DNA of 64,000 nucleotides from Altererythrobacter sp. BO-6 (lineage in GTDB: Bacteria; Pseudomonadota; Alphaproteobacteria; Sphingomonadales; Sphingomonadaceae), in NCBI RefSeq assembly GCF_011047315.1, contig NZ_CP049259.1, positions 186,001-250,000 of the forward strand. The letters are read 5' to 3'. Positions 62,771-64,000 of this stretch are shown here, piece after piece. Positions within the stretch are counted from its first letter, which is position 1. Each line of letters opens with the position of its first letter. The notes under the pieces are model-generated. The model was given only the letters and a program-made list of their open reading frames with translations, was not told where the DNA came from and did no database searches. The translations under genes and the position numbers were made by a program.

Positions 62771-63277
62771 GTGAACCAAGCTATCTTCCTGAGGCGTCTT
62801 TGCCGCAACGACGCCGGTCCGTACCGAGAGCTTCGGCTCCTCGCCCTCCAATTGCATCCTGAAGCATTCGGTGCCTCCTTCGAGGAGGAATCATCGCTCT
62901 CCGAAAATGCCTTCGCAGAGCGCCTAGCCGACGGATTGGTCTTCGGCGCATGGTCAGCAGAGCAATTGGTGGGTTGTGCGGGATTGGCGCAGCGAGAGAA
63001 GACCAAGCTGCGTCATAAGGCCATCTTGTGGGGAATGTTCGTCAAGCACGAAATGCGACGGAATGGCGTTGGCAAACGCTTGCTCGAAGAGGTTCTCGGT
63101 CATGCTCGAACTTGTTGTGAGGAGGTCTTGTTGACGGTTGTCGAAGGGAACACAGCTGCTCAGGCAATGTACACTGGCGCTGGCTTTCAAGAGTATGGCC
63201 GAGAGCCGGGCGCGATCAAGCTCGGGTCTCATTATTACCATGAACTTTTGATGCGCCTGCCACTTAAAGGACTTTGA
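62771..63277 (+). CDS. GNAT family N-acetyltransferase
   Basis: A 168-residue acetyltransferase starting at GTG 62771. Family parts are FLRRLCRNDAGPYRELR, the acetyl-CoA loop MRRNGVGKRLLEEVLGHA, and EGNTAAQAMYTGAGFQEYG. The substrate is unknown. It sits between the repeat cluster and the GIY-YIG region, with no operon partner. Confidence 0.85.
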   Translation: MNQAIFLRRLCRNDAGPYRELRLLALQLHPEAFGASFEEESSLSENAFAERLADGLVFGAWSAEQLVGCAGLAQREKTKLRHKAILWGMFVKHEMRRNGVGKRLLEEVLGHARTCCEEVLLTVVEGNTAAQAMYTGAGFQEYGREPGAIKLGSHYYHELLMRLPLKGL

Positions 63278-63500
63278 AGGAGACTCGAACGGCGAGGTGG
63301 CGAAGCTGGGACAACCTGCCAGCTTTTTGGTACCCATTCCGTCAGTTCACCATGCATGATCAGACACTTGGCGGAGTGTCGGAATAATGCTCTTCAGATG
63401 ATGGTGCAGTTGCCCTGTAACAAATCTGCAATTTATTTCCCTCATCAAAGCAGACGTGACCCGAAGGGCTCAGACTTATGTCTAAGTTCCTCAACTTTGG

Positions 63501-63528
63501 AGCCCCGCTATCAGGCGGGGCTTTTTTT
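63501..63528 (+). terminator. Strong rho-independent terminator
   Basis: AGCCCCGC (63501-63508), loop TATCAG and GCGGGGCT (63515-63522) form an 8-bp stem overlapping and followed by a run of seven Ts (63522-63528). The nearest gene on this strand ends 220 bases upstream. A small hairpin AGAC-TTAT-GTCT lies just before it, and TTGCCC/TTATTT promoter-like boxes lie near 63411-63436. A short RNA of about 80-90 bases ending here is possible. Confidence 0.8.
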
Positions 63529-63578
63529 CAGACTGTCTGATTTCGACCGAGTTACGGACATCGACCAGGCGCCCACAT

Positions 63579-63603
63579 CCGCTCAGCCTGAGCTTGTCGA
63601 AGG
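63579..63603 (+). repeat. Left inverted copy of 25-bp repeat flanking the GIY-YIG gene
   Basis: The sequence begins CCGCTCAGCCTGAGC and ends TTGTCGAAGG. It matches the reverse complement of 63936-63960 without a mismatch, and 9 of the next 11 inner bases also match. It holds the palindrome GCTCAG-C-CTGAGC. Confidence 0.92.
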
Positions 63604-63621
63604 TCACGCGCAGACCTCGCT

Positions 63622-63909
63622 TCAGGCACCTTGGCGATTACGCGCCAGCCTGGAGACCAGTTCCCAGTCGCCAGCGATCAGGGCTTCTTTCTTCGCGCGG
63701 CTCCAGCCCTTTATCCTGCGTTCGGCAGCGAAGGCTTCGTCGCGCGTCGGAAAGCTTTCCGACCAGACGAGTTTCACTGGCAGTCGCTTGGCTGTATAGC
63801 CACCGAGCGCACCCGCCTGATGCTGGCCTAAACGAAAGTCGAGATCGTCAGTGTGACCGACATAATAACTGCCGTCATTGCACAGCAAGATGTACGCGTA
63901 AAAGGGCAT
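63622..63909 (-). CDS. GIY-YIG nuclease, single-domain (UPF0213-like)
   Basis: A 95-residue single-domain nuclease. The GIY-YIG signature is FYAYILLCNDGSYYVGHT, the catalytic Arg is in DFRLGQH and the metal-binding Glu in AAERRIKGWSRAKKEAL. There is no DNA-binding extension, so specificity must come from the core fold. I chose the ATG at 63909; a TTG at 63945 lies inside the right-hand repeat. It stands between two inverted copies of one 25-bp repeat, one 18 bases past its stop and the other 26 bases before its start. Confidence 0.9.
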   Translation of the reverse strand: MPFYAYILLCNDGSYYVGHTDDLDFRLGQHQAGALGGYTAKRLPVKLVWSESFPTRDEAFAAERRIKGWSRAKKEALIAGDWELVSRLARNRQGA

Positions 63910-63935
63910 TCCCGGTGGATACCGACATCGCATGG

Positions 63936-63960
63936 CCTTCGACAAGCTCAGGCTGAGCGG
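63936..63960 (-). repeat. Right inverted copy of 25-bp repeat flanking the GIY-YIG gene
   Basis: The top strand reads CCTTCGACAAGCTCAGGC and on to TGAGCGG, the exact reverse complement of 63579-63603. It lies directly upstream of the nuclease gene, in the region where its promoter should be. Confidence 0.92.
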
Positions 63961-63982
63961 GGGTTGATTTCGCTAGAAGAGA

Positions 63983-64000
63983 GGACGTCCGCCTCCCACC
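63983..64000 (+). repeat. Dispersed repeat, copy 5, cut by window end
   Basis: GGACGTCCGCCTCCCACC resembles the GTCCGCTTCCCACCC part of copy 2. The remainder lies outside the window. Confidence 0.45.

Noticed and set aside
63356..63799. 147-codon plus-strand frame through the terminator and GIY-YIG region
   Set aside because: It crosses a strong terminator and the inverted repeat and lies antisense to the nuclease gene.

Overview
The window reads as chromosomal DNA of an alphaproteobacterium in the Sphingomonadales, most likely the Erythrobacteraceae. The grounds are high GC, the dusB-ntrB-ntrC-ntrY-ntrX-hfq-hflX block, a fused ispD-ispF locus, a double-domain Hfq, a PDC-type E2 with an alanine/proline-rich linker, an alphaproteobacterial-type heat-shock promoter in front of dnaK, and several protein families common in this group. 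No rRNA, CRISPR array, insertion sequence or prophage was seen. There is one tRNA gene, tRNA-Ser(UGA).

Layout. 1-3 kb: the end of lipA, a COQ10-like START protein, and on the minus strand ispD/ispF and a CinA-like amidase. 3-13 kb: dusB and the nitrogen two-component genes ntrBC and ntrYX, then hfq, hflX and mazG. 13-20 kb: a tightly overlapping minus-strand operon in transcription order dacA-like, tmk, holB, metG, tatD, MBL-fold hydrolase and a 58-residue membrane protein, with a MltB transglycosylase upstream. 20-29 kb: tRNA-Ser, a large secreted subtilase with a heptad-repeat segment and a C-terminal barrel, a TPR-GGDEF-EAL protein, a CPA2 antiporter and lpdA. 30-44 kb: E2 of pyruvate dehydrogenase, a stress protein, rnr, proS, phaR, alr, a transporter, an Fe-S scaffold, cvpA, radA and a patatin-like protein. 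44-58 kb: dnaJ and dnaK, a copper chaperone, small genes, an indoleamine 2,3-dioxygenase, ompW, grpE, hrcA, rph, rdgB, two CAP proteins, hemW and xerC.

From about 57.9 kb to the end the character changes. Coding is sparser and more AT-rich. Short hairpin-containing repeats appear. The genes there are a membrane-bound winged-helix/TPR regulator, two PilZ proteins with three c-di-GMP binding motifs between them, an atypical response regulator, a GNAT enzyme and a small GIY-YIG nuclease. The nuclease lies between two perfect 25-bp inverted copies of one repeat. A textbook FNR/FixK box lies between the regulator and the first PilZ gene. This accessory segment is the most promising part for new biology.

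Three core genes (ispD-ispF, ntrY, dnaJ) are each broken by a single extra G/C. Each reads through cleanly when one base is removed. The common pattern points to sequence or assembly error more than to real gene loss, and anyone using the annotation should treat these three as probably intact genes.
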